Shown here piece by piece: positions 30,901 through 38,955 of a stretch of DNA of 64,000 nucleotides. Numbering within the stretch: the first letter of the stretch is position 1; every line of letters begins with the position of its first letter. Source of the DNA: Tritrichomonas musculus (lineage: Eukaryota > Parabasalia > Tritrichomonadida > Tritrichomonadidae); the NCBI GenBank assembly GCA_039105265.1, contig JAPFFF010000018.1, positions 2,542,001 to 2,606,000 of the forward strand. Direction: 5' to 3'. A program made the position numbers and the translations under genes. The notes beneath the pieces are model-generated. The model had not been told where the DNA came from and did no database searches. It saw only the letters and a list, made by a program, of their open reading frames with translations.

Positions 30901-31073
30901 ACTTGCCAAGGTTTTAAATTTGAATAAAAATCAGCTTCGCGTAAATTATCATACCAAACTAAAACTGTTTTTGAATTTTTCGAGTGTAATGAAAATCCAG
31001 CCTCTTCTATTGCTTCTTTTACAACTGTATAAAGAATTTTACCTTCCCCAATAAGCATTTTACTTTGTTTCAT
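27912..31073 (-). CDS. Tubulin-tyrosine-ligase-like glutamylase with long disordered tail
   Basis: A 1053-aa TTL-family ligase, ATP-grasp fold, predicted to add amino acids (most likely glutamate) to tubulin. The catalytic domain covers about 35-330: KPDGGSLGCGIVIL at 119-132 for nucleotide binding, VAQEYIDSYLINDTKFDLRVY at 146-166, PLRIYVYHDGVARFCSE at 174-190, SQLTNTAVNRNN at 199-210, GFDFILDTDLNPLVLEVNYRPS at 279-300 with metal ligands Asp and Glu-Val-Asn. TTLL polyglutamylases usually carry LTNYSINK; here it is LTNTAVNR. Residues about 400-1053 are Asn/Lys/Glu/Thr-rich and presumably disordered or microtubule-binding. It fits a flagellate with modified axonemes. Confidence 0.93.
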   Translation of the reverse strand: MKQSKMLIGEGKILYTVVKEAIEEAGFSLHSKNSKTVLVWYDNLREADFYSNLKPWQVVNRIPSINLITRKAPFIQLMNRMRIFFPSLYTFYPESFILPLSNERFQKYMSENKKKYIVKPDGGSLGCGIVILSKSSSFKPFKNLSVAQEYIDSYLINDTKFDLRVYALIASVSPLRIYVYHDGVARFCSEKNSVNSIYSQLTNTAVNRNNPNAKIESITKTIKDVFQTLEKNGIDTDLIWSKIENAVILTILPCLNHINQGISQKCQANGYNRCFQILGFDFILDTDLNPLVLEVNYRPSLDADIEAEKKLKSKMLGTAMHIGAPLESLQKLINNHEEISNFSKEKWNIFFSKMSQKYLLIDQDIDTGLFNLVYPSKNSKNMETYNTVLSIVKRCPTKLTPRYKLPISLKRPDPSQLPKINPIVYDSNNIEIDDSLKQTKIEQEQHQNFVDRNVLGINSHIDQQKNLEKIKQQNIEKNATLNGHLKSKIIFKESDNTNNLFIKKLIEEINSIKEHDSNDSKTTILKNKQPNDQKLSSLEKQTPANITQKAPPTTCNKQKSTPENSNKSFQVSIHSNQTLQTEQISSTSKPNSNQPNMTKFKKENIYTVINSDKEKNEKNMIQATNQIINANKEREERLTSKINTNKEINSSNQVIRNEKAIRNRRSASTRPVRRSIPTESTARIGSTNINTIINKNDHLDIKSNDSNNQINISINNNKIKSNVVGNNQLKQNNYDQQNYNIINNNQQKINIADQQNTEIIAYSHDTNTNKDNQLDNIISKDNHQNTNDNNENQPNTKINKENQQKANINKNNYQNAENINNEVTKIRKVMYSKLQQSTKAAPTQAMINESESKEKNDTKLKPTPTSTESKEKVDTETENKSLKDEPKGTEIVLRPKQKIDETKTRPKVKIRPKLANSKTRIETNINSKISKPENDEIKTEPKFKSKEYQTEVKIKAIRVESNQEQNTRNDTKITRSELEAKNNKIVKNEPKNRIKNVERDPISEIRNQIISELVKEEPKRRLESLIKAETEGGGDNRIANINFKKGIVLKSKH

Positions 31074-31386
31074 TTTGCATAAATTTATATAATCGTTTGA
31101 ATTTTATATATTCAATATTTCAATTGAATTTCAATTTTGAAGATTTAAATGTTCTAAATGGTTATCAATTTTGTAAAAGATTTGTTTGTATATAAAAACT
31201 AAAATATTGATTACTTTTTTTAATATGGATTGTAACAAATTTATTTTTAATATACAATTAGATCATATGATTTAAATAAATAATTAATATTATTATTTTA
31301 TTTTTAAATAAAAAGATATAATCATAATTAAATTGAAAAAAACGATGAAATAATAGATTTTTTGTTTATAATTCTGAAGACTTAAC

Positions 31387-31418
<32 letters not shown>

Positions 31419-31479
31419 GATCTTTTAATAAATGATTGTTCAAATTATATGCATTATTTGATCAAAAACCAAATAGCTA
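31074..31479. other. Intergenic with T29 tract
   Basis: AT-rich spacer containing 29 consecutive T (31390-31418) immediately upstream of a transposase fossil. There is no gene. The tract length is likely to vary or be mis-called in sequencing. Confidence 0.6.
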
Positions 31480-32290
31480 AGCCTATTTTAATAAGTGCTA
31501 AAAAACCATTTCAAAGAATTGATAAAATAAGGTTGTCATAAAAGCGCCAAATCTTTTTACACTCGAACAATGATGCAGAAAATCCACTTTTGCAATAAAA
31601 AAGGTCATATCATTTTTATTTACAAATATTTGTAAGATCACGCGTTCTTTTGCAACAAGAAAGAAGTTAACAAAAGAAGATTGTAAAGAAATCTTTGAAG
31701 AAGCGATAGAACAAAAAAATAAAGAAGTTATTGCGCTTTGTGTTATGTAAAGGTTATGAAATTGGTACATTTTACAAGTATTCAAGAAATGAAGGAGAAA
31801 TTTATCCTAAGTGGGACATACACCACACTCCAAAAAGTAGTCAGAGGATTTATTCGATAAAGCGCTGAGTGTAATGCGATATAATCCAACTTTAACTCTC
31901 AGGGAGATAATTGAAACTCTGGCACAATATTAAATTCATAACTTGATTTTTCTTTGATTTCCTATAAAGATGTTCAGTATCAGTCAGCTGCTCGCAATAC
32001 TGAAACAACAGAGCCACAACAAAATGCTATATAGCAAATTCATAGTTCAAAATCAAGATATACTCACTTTATTTACATTGATGAAGTTGGATATTCAATT
32101 TCTGTCCAACACAAACCAGGCCAATCAAGAATTGACATTATTACCAAAAAATGAGTTGAAGAAAATAATGATATACTTATTCTATAAGAAAGAATTAAGT
32201 AAATTCACGTTTCTTATTTCTTTTTGGAATTTGAATAATGCATCGGTAATAACTAATGCTAAAAACTTGTTATTTGTGAAATATATTTAA
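31480..32290 (+). pseudogene. Tc1/mariner-type transposase fossil
   Basis: Broken pieces of one transposase lie in order but in shifting frames. They are CKEIFEEAIEQKNKEVIAL (about 31680-31745), GYEIGTFYKYSRNEGEIYP (about 31747-31803), ALSVMRYNPTLTLREIIETL (about 31860-31923), and the catalytic-domain piece YIDEVGYSISVQHKPGQSR (about 32075-32131). The IDE-G-Y-S segment with a following basic stretch is the second catalytic Asp region of IS630/Tc1/mariner DDE/D enzymes. Frameshifts and stops show that it is dead. I find no clear inverted-repeat ends. Confidence 0.75.
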
Positions 32291-32334
32291 CTATTATTTG
32301 GATTAGAAATTTGAATAAAATTTTTAGTTTTGTG

Positions 32335-32367
32335 AGTAAAAAACGCCGCCCTTAATTGTTTTTTACT
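32335..32367. repeat. Perfect 10-bp stem hairpin
   Basis: AGTAAAAAAC (32335-32344) and GTTTTTTACT (32358-32367) enclose GCCGCCCTTAATT. It lies between the transposase fossil and the transporter gene and may be a leftover terminus or a transcript-end structure. Confidence 0.4.
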
Positions 32368-32502
32368 AACTGCTTCTTTTGAATACGAAACTTTTTTCTT
32401 TAAAAATCAACGTCTCCGAAACTGTTCAAATGAAATTTCTTAATTTCTCATTTTTTTGAATGCTAAGTATTCAATTTTTTCTGATGATTTGAAAATGTGA
32501 TT

Positions 32503-33546
32503 ATGCTTAATTATATAACTCTATCTTGGATATTTGGAAGCATCTTATCTTCAACATCTCTTATTCTAATTAACAAATATATCATGGATAAATATCATTT
32601 TGGGTGCGCCACCTTTCTCACTGCCTACCATTTTTTCATGACCTTTTTATTATTAGAAATTATGTGCAGACTCCGTTTTTTTGATCGAGTTACTAACATG
32701 CCCCAGTTAGAAAAGTGGAATATGGGGGCTTATGGTGTTGGCGCAGTCGTTTTTATGAATTTTAATCTCAAATTTAATTCAGTAGGTTTTTATCAACTAT
32801 CAAAGTTATCAGTTATACCTTTTATTATTTTGTATAATCTATTATTTCAAGGTGAAAAAACATCTTCACAAACTCTATTTTCTCTCTCTATTTTAATTTT
32901 TGGCATGGCACTATTTACAGTAAATGATGTTCAATTGAATTTATTTGGATCAATTATTGCATTTGTTGGCGTATGCTGTGTTTCTGTTTTCCAAACTAAA
33001 ACTGGAAGCAAACAAAAAGAGTTTAATGTTAATGGACCAGCTTTACAACATGCTACATCTTTTCCACAATTTATATTAGCGCTACTTGCAGCATTATCCC
33101 TTGAGACTCATGGTATAAATTCTATTTTTGATCATCATTTTCAAAAGCTTGAAATACTACTTATATTTATTACTGGTTTTATTGCAGTCAGTGTAAATGT
33201 TTGCTCATTTGGCCTTATTGGGAGAACGAGCGCTGTTGCATATCAGGTGGTTGGGCATACAAAAACAGTTTTAATCTTTATTTTTGGATTGATTATGTTT
33301 CCACCTAATAAAAAAGAAACACAATCCCAGTTCTTCAAAAAAATAACTGGACTCATAGTTTCAATGATTGGAATAATTTCTTATACTGTAATACAGCTTC
33401 AAGAAAAAAAATCTTCAAATAGTTTACCTAAAAATAACCAAAAAGATAAACAACAAGATGAACCATTCTTAAAAGACATAACAGCAAAAAGTCATTTAAA
33501 TGCACCACTTGACACAGTAGAATTTGAAAAAATCGATGAAATATAA
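32503..33546 (+). CDS. Nucleotide-sugar/triose-phosphate-type transporter (SLC35 family)
   Basis: A 347-aa Golgi/ER-type transporter of the drug/metabolite superfamily, starting at the ATG at 32503 (the frame is open from a GTG at 32497). About ten hydrophobic helices are visible. Family marks are SLILINKYIMDKYHFGCATFLTAYHF near the N-terminus (compare NKxxl...F.fp..LTxxH), the helix around FNSVGFYQLSKLSVIPF, and SAVAYQVVGHTKTVLIFIFG in the second half with the conserved Gly-His-Lys-Thr. These resemble SLC35E-type proteins. The C-terminal tail is polar and Lys-rich, consistent with a cytosolic sorting tail. The substrate cannot be deduced. Confidence 0.92.
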   Translation: MLNYITLSWIFGSILSSTSLILINKYIMDKYHFGCATFLTAYHFFMTFLLLEIMCRLRFFDRVTNMPQLEKWNMGAYGVGAVVFMNFNLKFNSVGFYQLSKLSVIPFIILYNLLFQGEKTSSQTLFSLSILIFGMALFTVNDVQLNLFGSIIAFVGVCCVSVFQTKTGSKQKEFNVNGPALQHATSFPQFILALLAALSLETHGINSIFDHHFQKLEILLIFITGFIAVSVNVCSFGLIGRTSAVAYQVVGHTKTVLIFIFGLIMFPPNKKETQSQFFKKITGLIVSMIGIISYTVIQLQEKKSSNSLPKNNQKDKQQDEPFLKDITAKSHLNAPLDTVEFEKIDEI

Positions 33547-33845
33547 CTTTTACAGTCACTATTATAGATGTACTTATTGTTATTTATATAAACTATATTC
33601 TTTTGATATAATACTTTCCAAATATGTTATTTTCATATTCAATTTCCATAATCTCCAATTACTATATTTAAAATCTATAGAAAGACAGAAATATTAAAAT
33701 GATATACAGACATATTAGCAAAATATTCTAAGTGATGAAATTAATATATCAAAGTAGTAATATTGAATTTTTATTTTCAAAATCAAAACAAATATAAAAG
33801 TATTAGTATATAAAAGCATTAACATATAAAATATAAAAGCATATA

Positions 33846-35291
33846 TTATAAAATTTCAACAGGAAATTCTGAAAGGGATGAAACAGTAAACATTAAGGAT
33901 CCATCTTCTTTTGTATATGAAATAAAATCATAACCATGATCTTTGCAATACTTCATTAAATCTGCTTGGTAGTGCCTGAGTGATTCTTTCTTTTTATACT
34001 CACTAGGCAAAACATTTTTAAGTGTTACAATTGAAATAAAGTTTTTATCAAGTCCGAGCCTCCTTTTATCTACATTTGATATGCTAATACTAACTTTTCT
34101 ATCAGAAAAAATAATAGATTTTTTAGGGTTGATTTGTTTCACTTTGAAACTCCTTGGAAAAACAATTGATCCAAATTTATGATGAATAACTGTGAAATTA
34201 TAAATTTCTTCGTTATCTTTAATTGAATCCAAATCAGGTATATATTCATAATCATCGTTTTTAATGTCTTCTTTTTCTTCACTGCTTTCGTCAAAATTCT
34301 TAAACAATTCGCCCGGTCTTATAGAACTATTTGACTGAGCCGATTTTAATTTATCTTTTACGCTTGGCCTGTCTTGCAGTTTTTGTGGGTTGAGTTGACG
34401 GAGGCCTGGAGTTGCTGACTTTTCAGGGTTTGTTTTCAAAATATGCTGATAGAGAGACATGCTATTTCTAAAACCAGGATCTTCAGGTATTTGTTCTTGC
34501 TTTGGAAGAGATTCGCCTTCTGCTTGAGAAACGCTTATTGTTGTTGCTGGAAGAGCTCCAAATGGCTGTTTTTGTAGTGGTTCTTGCGGTTCTTTAATTT
34601 CTTCCGGCTTTTTTTTCCAACAACTGACATATACTGGTTTTGGTGCTTGACCATTATTATTAATACTGAACTGCTTATTTTGATTGTTTTGATTATTAAA
34701 CATATTATTTTGAGTAGTTGGAGTCGAGACTTTGGTAATATATTCTTCGTATAGATAGTCATAATATCTTAATTCGTCAATTGTATATAAACCATATGCC
34801 GGAATTTGTGAAATATGATTTACTCTAAACTCTGCACTTTTGGGAGCATTGGGATCATTAGTATTCACTTTTAATTCAACTTTTGGAGCATTGCCTTCAT
34901 TTAGGATATACCCAACCGTGCAGCCACCAGGTGGAATAACTGGAGCTGAAGGCTGCATTTGATTAAATCCTTGTTGTTGTGGTTGGCTGTTTCCACCCCA
35001 GCCAGTTCCAGTCGTACCGCTATTCCATCCGGAACCAGTTCCAGTTCCAGTTTTAAAACCACCAAATCCAGTGCCTGTTCCAGTTCCAAAACCACCAAAT
35101 CCAGTGCCTGTTCCAGTTCCAAAACCACCAAATCCAGTGCTACTTTTGTTATTATTGCTATTATTAGTGTTCCATGGGCTTGTGTTACCACCTTGCTTAT
35201 TACTATTATTAGTATTCCAGGAGCTTGTGTTACCACCCCAGGTTGAAAAAGAATTATTATTTTGTTTACCTTTAGTATTTTTATTACTCAT
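33846..35291 (-). CDS. Nup98-like nucleoporin (GLEBS plus C-terminal autopeptidase-like domain)
   Basis: A 481-aa nuclear pore protein, starting at the ATG at 35291 (a TTG at 35312 would add seven residues). The Asn/Ser/Gly-rich N-terminus has imperfect GFGGFGTGTGT repeats encoded by a DNA tandem repeat at about 35040-35140, a sparse FG domain. Residues about 155-185 (NHISQIPAYGLYTIDELRYY) align with the Rae1-binding GLEBS segment of Nup98. Residues about 360-481 form the Nup98 C-terminal domain: FTVIHHKFGSIVFP, VTLKNVLP, MKYCKDHGYDFISYTKEDGS. The end, where Nup98 has the self-cleaving HF/S site, reads VSSLSEFPVEIL. The His is absent and there is no Nup96 fusion, so no self-cleavage is expected. 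It is divergent from the CHD-like gene with a 73-bp shared spacer. Confidence 0.9.
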   Translation of the reverse strand: MSNKNTKGKQNNNSFSTWGGNTSSWNTNNSNKQGGNTSPWNTNNSNNNKSSTGFGGFGTGTGTGFGGFGTGTGTGFGGFKTGTGTGSGWNSGTTGTGWGGNSQPQQQGFNQMQPSAPVIPPGGCTVGYILNEGNAPKVELKVNTNDPNAPKSAEFRVNHISQIPAYGLYTIDELRYYDYLYEEYITKVSTPTTQNNMFNNQNNQNKQFSINNNGQAPKPVYVSCWKKKPEEIKEPQEPLQKQPFGALPATTISVSQAEGESLPKQEQIPEDPGFRNSMSLYQHILKTNPEKSATPGLRQLNPQKLQDRPSVKDKLKSAQSNSSIRPGELFKNFDESSEEKEDIKNDDYEYIPDLDSIKDNEEIYNFTVIHHKFGSIVFPRSFKVKQINPKKSIIFSDRKVSISISNVDKRRLGLDKNFISIVTLKNVLPSEYKKKESLRHYQADLMKYCKDHGYDFISYTKEDGSLMFTVSSLSEFPVEIL

Positions 35292-35364
35292 ATTAAAATC
35301 TAGTAAAATCAAACATGCTTGGCAAAATATTTGACCTTAACGATTTAAATTGTATCAATGGTAA

Positions 35365-38300
35365 ATGAATCAGAATTTTCCTCAACTAAAATGCGTTCGA
35401 ACAATTTCTTTTTCATCATCGTTAACAGCGAATGAACGCCTTTCCAATTTATCAGATGAAAGTTTAGAAACTTTAATTACTGCAATTGAAAGCAAACACT
35501 CCCACCTACCCAAATGGATATCTCCTTCCCTTCTTAAACAAATGAAGGGAAGTTCAATATCTTCAGAAAATAATTTTAGTAATGACAAAAAAATATCTAG
35601 AATCTTCATGATGCGCAATTCCGAAAATGGAACAGAGTTTTTATTGTGCTATGAAGAAGACAATCCCCAATTTTCGTACTGGGTTTTTGAAAAAGATCTT
35701 TTAACTAATGCTTCTTTTGCATCAAATTTGGAAATATTTCGACAGGAATCATTCGATTTTAATTCGCTCAATAAGTATATTGGATGTTCGATTGAAGCTG
35801 TTTCTCATCGTTTGGTAGAAGAAAATATTGTATACTTGTTTAAAGTAAAAACACTCAGTTTTATGGTATATTTCTGGGAACCAGTTAAAGATATGAATGA
35901 AAGTTATGCTGCTAGATCTTATAATTTTTATCTTCGAAGTATTCCTCAAAGACTTGCCGATATTCCAACTTCTTTGCCACAGCTTGAAATTTCTAGCAAA
36001 TCAAATTCATTATTGAAATTTCAAGTTGAAGGAATTCAATGGATCATTGATCGATGGCTTAAAAAAGATCAGTGTATTTTAGGTGATGAAGCTGGGTTTG
36101 GAAAAACAGTCCAATTTTTATTATTTCTTGAGCATATTAATAAACATAGTGATTGGCATGGGCCTTTTATTGTAATAGCTGACACAGATCAGTTATCCAA
36201 ATGGAAACAGGAGATTGAAAAATGGACAAATTTATATTCAATTATTTACGATGGTGACCAGGATTCATGCTTAATACTACGTGATTTTGGATTTCCTGCA
36301 GTTGATAAAGATGGAAATGTTCAAGACAACTTTCTTTCTTTTAATATTTTACTGGTTTCATATGACACATATTACCGTGATCAAGATAAGTTACAAAACT
36401 ACAAATGGCAGATAGCATGCCTTGATAATCCAACTAATATTTTGCATTCTCAACTAGACTTTTCGTTTTCTTTTAAAGGATTGGATGATAGCTATAAAAT
36501 AATTTTATGTGATAATTTAGCCAGTTTTTCAAATCAGCAAATTATTTGTCTTCTTAACTTTTTACAACCAAACAGTACATGGAACACTTCACTTTTTACA
36601 AAATTATATCAGGAGAGAGCAAAACAATTACTTGAATCTGTTATTTTATGTAGAACGAAACAAGTAATCAAACTTGAAAACGATATGATAAAAGAATATG
36701 TAGCCTTTGTTATGCCAACTTCTATACAAAAAATTATGCTTCGCTTAATACAATTAAACGAATTATCTAAAATATGCCATCCAAAAAATAGAGAAGAATT
36801 TGACCTTATCCAAAATAATATATTGTCCCAGTATATTTGCAATCACCCATTCCTTGTTGAAGGTGCTGAAACTTACTTTTCATCAAAAATAATTACTGAC
36901 AAAAAAAGTTTGTTTATTGGCGCTTCGGCGAAATTTTTAGCCTTAGACAGAATTATAACAGCTTCATTAGGAAAAAACATCAAAATAGCACTTTTTGCAA
37001 AAACAAAAGAATTTAATTCTCTTGTCCGCGAGATTCTAGAATTAGATCAAGCAAATTATATAGTTATTGACGAACAAATGAATGGAATCGATATCCAAAA
37101 CCTTCTAGAATATTTTAATTCCCCAGATAACACTGATTTTTTTATAATATTATCATCAATTAATCTTAACATTAGTGGCCTCTCTTCAGTTTCGATTGTT
37201 GTTGTTCTAGACTATAACATGGATTCTCAATTACCAATTATTAATTCTGAATCACTTTTCCCTAAAAACAAAATGTCTACAAAATTTGTTTTCAAGCTAA
37301 TTACTTTTGGCACACAAGAACATGAACAATTTATTCAACTGAGTAAAGAACGTGAACTTTGGAATTCAATAATAGTGAAATCTGAAAATACCACAAATGA
37401 TTTTAATGATAATGATATAATAGAAATATTTCCTCCAGATCAAAGCACTCTTATTGATCCGCCAATAGCATTTTCATCTACGAATTCATCTAGCTCTTTT
37501 AACGATATCATATCAGAATTCAAAAAAGTTGCACAAATAATTTCATCATCATCATTAAACTCAATTGAAATAGCATATGAAAAGAGTCAAACTTTTCAAC
37601 AAACAATGAATGATCGTGATTTTCTTTCTTTTATTATTAGTGAATCAGATCAATCTAAAACATCAAGAAACAAATCTAATAAAACAGAAAATAAAACAGA
37701 AAATGAAAACAATGCAACATTCAATGAATCAGAAGTTCCTAATCTCATTCAATTTCTTAAAAAATATGGATATGGCTCATGGGATGAAATTTCACAAAAA
37801 TCAGATGGACATAATCCAAGTCAAATTTTTGAATTTTGTGCAATTGTTGTTATTCTTTCATTTAGATCAATTCAAGGATCTTTGATTCCTACTTTTCCTA
37901 CTTTATTGAATCAATTATATATGACTGTTCCAGATTTTTCAACTGAGCTTTTATTTTGCTCTGAATCACGTCTTTGGTCTTCTGTTTTTTATAGTTCACA
38001 CTCATTTAATCGAACTTTAAATCAAGTTCGAAAATGGAAAGATATAATCATAAAAGAAGCATTATCATTGATAGAAATTCTAGAAATGAGATGCATTTAT
38101 CAAATGTGGGCAATGAACTTTGGAAACGATTATTTTGTATTTAGTAATTTGCCACCGATCAGAAATAAGGTTATTGATCATTCTCTTTTTAATATTTTTC
38201 GTGATAAACTTGAAATCAATGATAATATTGATTATTCGACTGATTCAAGATTATACGAAATCGTTCGTTTAATGAAATATGATTTAATTATTGAACAAAA

Positions 38301-38883
38301 ATTCGAAATTCATCAATATTTTAATTGGTGGTGTGAAAAAGAATTTGATGAGATATTGCGAGTATTTAAAGATTTTGGTTACAGCTTTGCTGATATTCGT
38401 GAATTTCATGCAAAAACTGGAATTTTAAGTAAAAATTCTCAAGAAATAAAAAGATTCGCTTTGGGGGTTAAGGGCTCAATTTCAATTGGAAAAAATATTT
38501 CTCCATCTGTTCATCAAATGCATTTTGCGCCAGAATCGGTACAAAAATTATCTAATTTCACAGAATGGTCAACCTTGAAAGAACAAGATATTCTGCAAAT
38601 TAAATTTGCAGAAGAGTTTTTTAAATATCTTAGTTTTACAATTCAACATCTGGATGAATTATGCTTTGATATCCCTGTTAATTGGAATAATAGAGATATG
38701 AAAAAATTTTTATTACTCATTTCTCAATATGGCATGACAAAATTTGATAATATTTTTAATGATCCTAGCTTTGCTTTACCAAAAAGAGAAATTGAAGGAA
38801 ATATCATTCCTATTTTTGAAAATATTTCTTCTTTTTCATTATTTATTTCGAGAAACAAAGATACATTTGAAAATTGTATGTAA
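35365..38883 (+). CDS. Degenerate SNF2/CHD-like chromatin remodeller
   Basis: A 1172-aa member of the SNF2 ATPase family, CHD-like in layout. Motif Ia region: LLKFQVEGIQWIIDRW at 216-231. Walker A: LGDEAGFGKTVQF at 239-251 (GFGKT kept). The DEAH box position reads ILCDNLASF, so the Glu-His pair needed for hydrolysis is lost. In the second lobe, RTKQVIKLEND matches RRxKxDVE, but the motif reading GGLGINL reads LNISGLSS and the arginine-finger RxGQ motif is missing before FKLITFGTQEHEQF. A SANT-type CHD tail segment follows: FLKKYGYGSWDEISQK. Residues 85-170 may be diverged chromodomains. I infer a remodeller that binds but probably does not hydrolyse ATP. Confidence 0.88.
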   Translation: MNQNFPQLKCVRTISFSSSLTANERLSNLSDESLETLITAIESKHSHLPKWISPSLLKQMKGSSISSENNFSNDKKISRIFMMRNSENGTEFLLCYEEDNPQFSYWVFEKDLLTNASFASNLEIFRQESFDFNSLNKYIGCSIEAVSHRLVEENIVYLFKVKTLSFMVYFWEPVKDMNESYAARSYNFYLRSIPQRLADIPTSLPQLEISSKSNSLLKFQVEGIQWIIDRWLKKDQCILGDEAGFGKTVQFLLFLEHINKHSDWHGPFIVIADTDQLSKWKQEIEKWTNLYSIIYDGDQDSCLILRDFGFPAVDKDGNVQDNFLSFNILLVSYDTYYRDQDKLQNYKWQIACLDNPTNILHSQLDFSFSFKGLDDSYKIILCDNLASFSNQQIICLLNFLQPNSTWNTSLFTKLYQERAKQLLESVILCRTKQVIKLENDMIKEYVAFVMPTSIQKIMLRLIQLNELSKICHPKNREEFDLIQNNILSQYICNHPFLVEGAETYFSSKIITDKKSLFIGASAKFLALDRIITASLGKNIKIALFAKTKEFNSLVREILELDQANYIVIDEQMNGIDIQNLLEYFNSPDNTDFFIILSSINLNISGLSSVSIVVVLDYNMDSQLPIINSESLFPKNKMSTKFVFKLITFGTQEHEQFIQLSKERELWNSIIVKSENTTNDFNDNDIIEIFPPDQSTLIDPPIAFSSTNSSSSFNDIISEFKKVAQIISSSSLNSIEIAYEKSQTFQQTMNDRDFLSFIISESDQSKTSRNKSNKTENKTENENNATFNESEVPNLIQFLKKYGYGSWDEISQKSDGHNPSQIFEFCAIVVILSFRSIQGSLIPTFPTLLNQLYMTVPDFSTELLFCSESRLWSSVFYSSHSFNRTLNQVRKWKDIIIKEALSLIEILEMRCIYQMWAMNFGNDYFVFSNLPPIRNKVIDHSLFNIFRDKLEINDNIDYSTDSRLYEIVRLMKYDLIIEQKFEIHQYFNWWCEKEFDEILRVFKDFGYSFADIREFHAKTGILSKNSQEIKRFALGVKGSISIGKNISPSVHQMHFAPESVQKLSNFTEWSTLKEQDILQIKFAEEFFKYLSFTIQHLDELCFDIPVNWNNRDMKKFLLLISQYGMTKFDNIFNDPSFALPKREIEGNIIPIFENISSFSLFISRNKDTFENCM

Positions 38884-38955
38884 TTTGTTACTAAAAAACC
38901 TATTCATTATTTCTATAATATTCAAATTTGAGAATGATTCAAATATTTATTATAT

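Noticed and set aside
34535-35334. Val/Pro- and Thr/Ser-rich frames over the Nup98 repeat
   Set aside because: They are other-frame readings of the GFGTGTG DNA repeat.
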